Below are positions 14,548 through 16,816 of a stretch of DNA of 16,816 nucleotides, one piece after another. Position numbers and translations under genes: made by a program. Below the pieces are notes generated by a model that did not search any database, was not told where the DNA came from, and was given only the letters and a program-made list of their open reading frames with translations. This DNA is from Bacteroidota bacterium (GTDB lineage: Bacteria; Bacteroidota; Bacteroidia; Flavobacteriales_F; PHOS-HE28), in the NCBI GenBank assembly GCA_023418095.1, contig JAEZDL010000110.1, positions 1 to 16,816 on the forward strand, in the 5' to 3' direction. Numbering within the stretch: the stretch's first letter is position 1; every line of letters begins with the position of its first letter.

Positions 14548-16572
14548 ATGAATGATGGAAAGCAAAGAGTGGTGATCCAGAATGTGACCCCGCAGGTGGA
14601 ATGCGGGCGATCTCCGGCGAAACGTGTGGTGGGTGAAGCCGTGGTGGTGCAAGCCGATGTGTTCGCCGATGGACACGATGAAGTGAAGGCGGCCCTGCTT
14701 CATCGCAACGCAGGGAAACGAGGCTGGACCGAGGTTCCGATGCAATTCCTTGGGAACGATCGCTGGCAGGCCACGTTCATCCCCGATCGGTTGGGCGAGT
14801 ATGAATTCACCGTGAAAGGCTGGGTGGACCATTACCAGACATGGCAGAAAGGTCTTCAGAAGAAACACGCCGCCGGCCAGGACATCTCGGTGGAATTGCA
14901 GATCGGGGTGCAACATCTGGAAGCAGCTGCCACCGCGGCGAAGACGGTACAGAAGAAGAAATTGAGGTCGATCGCGGATCATTTGAAGAACGGTGCGACA
15001 GCGGATGAAGCCGTGGACCTGGCGTTGAGCGATGAGGTTTCGGAGATCATGCAGGCGTGCTGCGGGCGCGAGAACGAAAGCCGCTATGATCTGGTGTTAC
15101 GGGTGATCGTTGAAAGACCGAAAGCGCTGTTCAGTTCGTGGTATGAATTCTTCCCGCGATCCACTTCGCAGGAACCTGGTGAACACGGCACGTTCAAGGA
15201 TTGTGAAAGGATCCTTCCGCGGATCGCCGAAATGGGTTTCGATGTGATCTATCTGCCACCGATCCATCCGATCGGGAGCGCGTTCCGTAAAGGGAAGAAC
15301 AACAATGTGAAGGCGCAATCCGGCGAACCAGGCTCGCCATGGGCGATCGGAAGCGCAGATGGCGGGCACAAGGCGATCCATCCACAATTGGGAACGCTGG
15401 ATGATTTCCGATCGCTGGTGAAAGCCGCCAAGGAGAACGGGATCGAGATCGCGCTCGACTTCGCGATCCAGTGTTCACCCGATCATCCCTACGTGAAGGA
15501 ACATCCGCAGTGGTTCAAATGGCGGCCTGATGGAACAGTGCAGTACGCGGAGAATCCGCCGAAAAAGTACCAGGATGTGCTTCCCGTGAATTTCGAGACC
15601 GACGATTGGCGGGCCCTGTGGCGTGAACTGAAGAGCATTCTCGATCATTGGATCGAACAGGGCGTGAACATCTTCCGGGTGGACAATCCGCACACGAAGA
15701 CGTTCGGTTTCTGGGAATGGGCGATCGGCGAGATACACAAGCAGCATCCGCAGGTGATCTTTCTTTCCGAAGCGTTCACCCGCCCGCGTGTGATGGAGCG
15801 GCTTGCCAAGATCGGCTTCACCCAATCGTACACCTACTTCACGTGGCGGCATACGGCTGAGGAATTCAAGGAATATCTCACCGAGCTTACGCGCACCGAG
15901 ATGCGTGAATATTTCAGGCCGAACTTCTGGCCGAACACGCCGGACATCAACCCACCGATCCTGCAGACGGGCGGTGAAGCAGCGCACATCGCGCGCGTCG
16001 TGATGGCCGGCACCATGTCGTCGAACTACGGTCTTTACGGACCTGTCTATGAATTCGGGATCGCAACGCCTGTGCCGGGGAAGGAGGAATATCTGGACAG
16101 TGAGAAGTACGAGATCAAGAACTGGGATTGGGGCCGGCGGACGAAGATCCGCGAAGTGATCACACGGCTGAACAAGATCCGCCGTGAGAACAGCGCATTG
16201 CAGACCACGTGGAACATCGCATTCGGCGGTGGTGATAATCCGCAGTTGCTTTGTTATGCGAAGTGGAACGATGATCGGAGCAACAGGATCATCGTGGTGG
16301 TGAACCTTGATCCGCACAACACTCAGAGCGGCTGGGTGCAGGTTCCGCTGGCCGATCTGCGGATCGATGGCGATGCGCAATACATGGTGAACGATGTTCT
16401 TTCGGACAGGCAGTACACCTGGAAAGGTGAATGGAACTACGTGGAATTGCGGCCGTTCGAAATGCCGGTGCATGTTCTTCGCGTGGAGGAATTGCCGGTG
16501 GCGCCGACCGTGCCCGCAGCGCATAAGGAAGGAGAGGTCGATGGATCGTGGCTGGGCAGTGAACATGATTGA
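14548..16572 (+). CDS. glgE: Alpha-1,4-glucan:maltose-1-phosphate maltosyltransferase (GH13)
   Basis: A 674-residue cytoplasmic enzyme that transfers maltosyl units from alpha-maltose-1-phosphate onto alpha-1,4-glucan. Domain order fits GlgE: an N-terminal beta domain (about 10-120, with GWVDHYQTWQKGLQKK), a helical segment (about 125-190) and a catalytic barrel. The barrel has SSWYEFFPRS (196-205), the YLPPIHPIG stretch, a GGHKAIHPQLGTLDDF insertion, and the ENPPKKYQDV substrate-binding loop (~335-344). Catalytic residues: nucleophile D379 followed by N380 in FRVDNPHTK, acid/base E408 in FLSEAFTRP, and D466 in TPDINPP. These match the known GlgE pattern and separate it from ordinary amylases. 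It is divergent from treZ and followed after 140 bp by treS, its usual pathway partner. Maltokinase and glgB are not in the window. Confidence 0.95.
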   Translation: MNDGKQRVVIQNVTPQVECGRSPAKRVVGEAVVVQADVFADGHDEVKAALLHRNAGKRGWTEVPMQFLGNDRWQATFIPDRLGEYEFTVKGWVDHYQTWQKGLQKKHAAGQDISVELQIGVQHLEAAATAAKTVQKKKLRSIADHLKNGATADEAVDLALSDEVSEIMQACCGRENESRYDLVLRVIVERPKALFSSWYEFFPRSTSQEPGEHGTFKDCERILPRIAEMGFDVIYLPPIHPIGSAFRKGKNNNVKAQSGEPGSPWAIGSADGGHKAIHPQLGTLDDFRSLVKAAKENGIEIALDFAIQCSPDHPYVKEHPQWFKWRPDGTVQYAENPPKKYQDVLPVNFETDDWRALWRELKSILDHWIEQGVNIFRVDNPHTKTFGFWEWAIGEIHKQHPQVIFLSEAFTRPRVMERLAKIGFTQSYTYFTWRHTAEEFKEYLTELTRTEMREYFRPNFWPNTPDINPPILQTGGEAAHIARVVMAGTMSSNYGLYGPVYEFGIATPVPGKEEYLDSEKYEIKNWDWGRRTKIREVITRLNKIRRENSALQTTWNIAFGGGDNPQLLCYAKWNDDRSNRIIVVVNLDPHNTQSGWVQVPLADLRIDGDAQYMVNDVLSDRQYTWKGEWNYVELRPFEMPVHVLRVEELPVAPTVPAAHKEGEVDGSWLGSEHD

Positions 16573-16631
16573 AACGCACGATCGGCGCGGCTGTTGAGAA
16601 TTCGGCGGTCGTGATCGGCTTCATGGCATGC

Positions 16632-16639
16632 TAGCTTTG
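16632..16639 (+). promoter_or_regulatory. Candidate -7 box (TAGCTTTG) upstream of treS
   Basis: TAGCTTTG is an exact match to TAnnTTTG in the 140-bp gap between glgE and treS, leaving a leader of about 65-70 nt before the treS ATG. A gap this long, with a -7 match, suggests treS has its own promoter in addition to read-through. No TTTG/TTG was found 17-23 bp upstream; the nearest TTG is 35 bp away, so support is partial. Confidence 0.35.
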
Positions 16640-16712
16640 GAACATTGATGCAGCGCGGGGTAGCCGCGAAGCGGATCGGGAGGGTATCAACTTTTATGCA
16701 GGTAAGAAGAAC

Positions 16713-16816
16713 ATGCTGGACGATAATATCCATTGGTACAAGGATGCGATCATCTACGAACTCCATATCAAGGCCTTCAAGGATTCGGATGGCGATGGAA
16801 TAGGTGATTTCAAGGG
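16713..16816 (+). CDS. treS: Trehalose synthase / maltose glucosylmutase, N-terminus (3' truncated by window)
   Basis: Only 34 codons are visible. They read as the start of a GH13 subfamily 16 enzyme: WYKDAIIYELHIKAF at residues 8-22, followed by a DSDGDGIGDFKG loop. This matches the opening of TreS, which interconverts maltose and trehalose. The N-terminus alone could also fit other GH13 enzymes, but the position directly after glgE supports TreS. In many bacteria TreS is fused at its C-terminus to maltokinase, which would complete the GlgE pathway; that part is outside the window. The ATG at 16713 is preceded by a purine-rich GGTAAGAAGAAC. Confidence 0.85.
   Translation, partial: MLDDNIHWYKDAIIYELHIKAFKDSDGDGIGDFK

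Noticed and set aside
15475..16566. Long minus-strand open frame (363 codons) opposite glgE
   Set aside because: GlgE catalytic residues D379, E408 and D466 are encoded on the plus strand here; the antisense frame is a composition effect.
1..16816. tRNA, rRNA, CRISPR array, insertion sequence, prophage, toxin-antitoxin or defence genes
   Set aside because: No cloverleaf-like segment, spaced direct-repeat array, transposase or phage motif was recognised on either strand; nearly all DNA is accounted for by the metabolic and secreted-protein genes.

Overview
The window looks like chromosomal DNA of a Bacteroidota member, most likely an uncultured Flavobacteriales-type bacterium. The supporting evidence is a secreted protein with a type IX secretion (T9SS) C-terminal sorting domain, a PIG-L deacetylase of the long Bacteroidota type, little Shine-Dalgarno use, and several -7-like boxes of the TAnnTTTG type. 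Base composition is visibly above 50% GC for the group, and the tetramer GATC, especially CGATCG, is strongly over-represented throughout on both coding strands. Lineage is inferred, not proven.

Left part (1-5545): a long exported PIG-L/LmbE-type deacetylase (minus strand, 3' end outside the window) is divergent from pnuC (nicotinamide riboside-type transporter, plus). An 11-bp-arm hairpin separates pnuC from a convergent T9SS-secreted, propeller-like repeat protein (minus). Beyond that gene is a stand-alone NadR-type ribosylnicotinamide kinase (plus). PnuC and the kinase together make an uptake-and-trap route for nicotinamide riboside, but here the pair is split by the T9SS gene. A ~200-bp convergent spacer (5546-5744) holds a REP-like nested hairpin.

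Right part (5745-16816): a storage-carbohydrate locus. On the minus strand, treZ - GH57/DUF3536 - treY - malQ form a very tight operon (5-bp gap, 29-41-bp overlap, 0-bp gap). Divergent from it on the plus strand are glgE and the first 34 codons of treS. TreY isomerises the reducing end of maltodextrin to a trehalosyl unit and TreZ releases trehalose. MalQ recycles short maltodextrins. TreS interconverts trehalose and maltose, and GlgE polymerises maltose-1-phosphate into alpha-1,4-glucan. Both directions of a trehalose-glucan cycle are thus encoded back to back. The GH57 protein occupies the position where a TreX/GlgX debranching enzyme is usually found, and its role is unproven.

The 240 bp between treZ and glgE are not plain spacer: they hold an open, start-less 71-codon frame on the minus strand that reads like the C-terminal strands of an outer-membrane beta-barrel, probably a gene remnant. 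No rRNA, tRNA, CRISPR array, insertion sequence or phage gene was seen.
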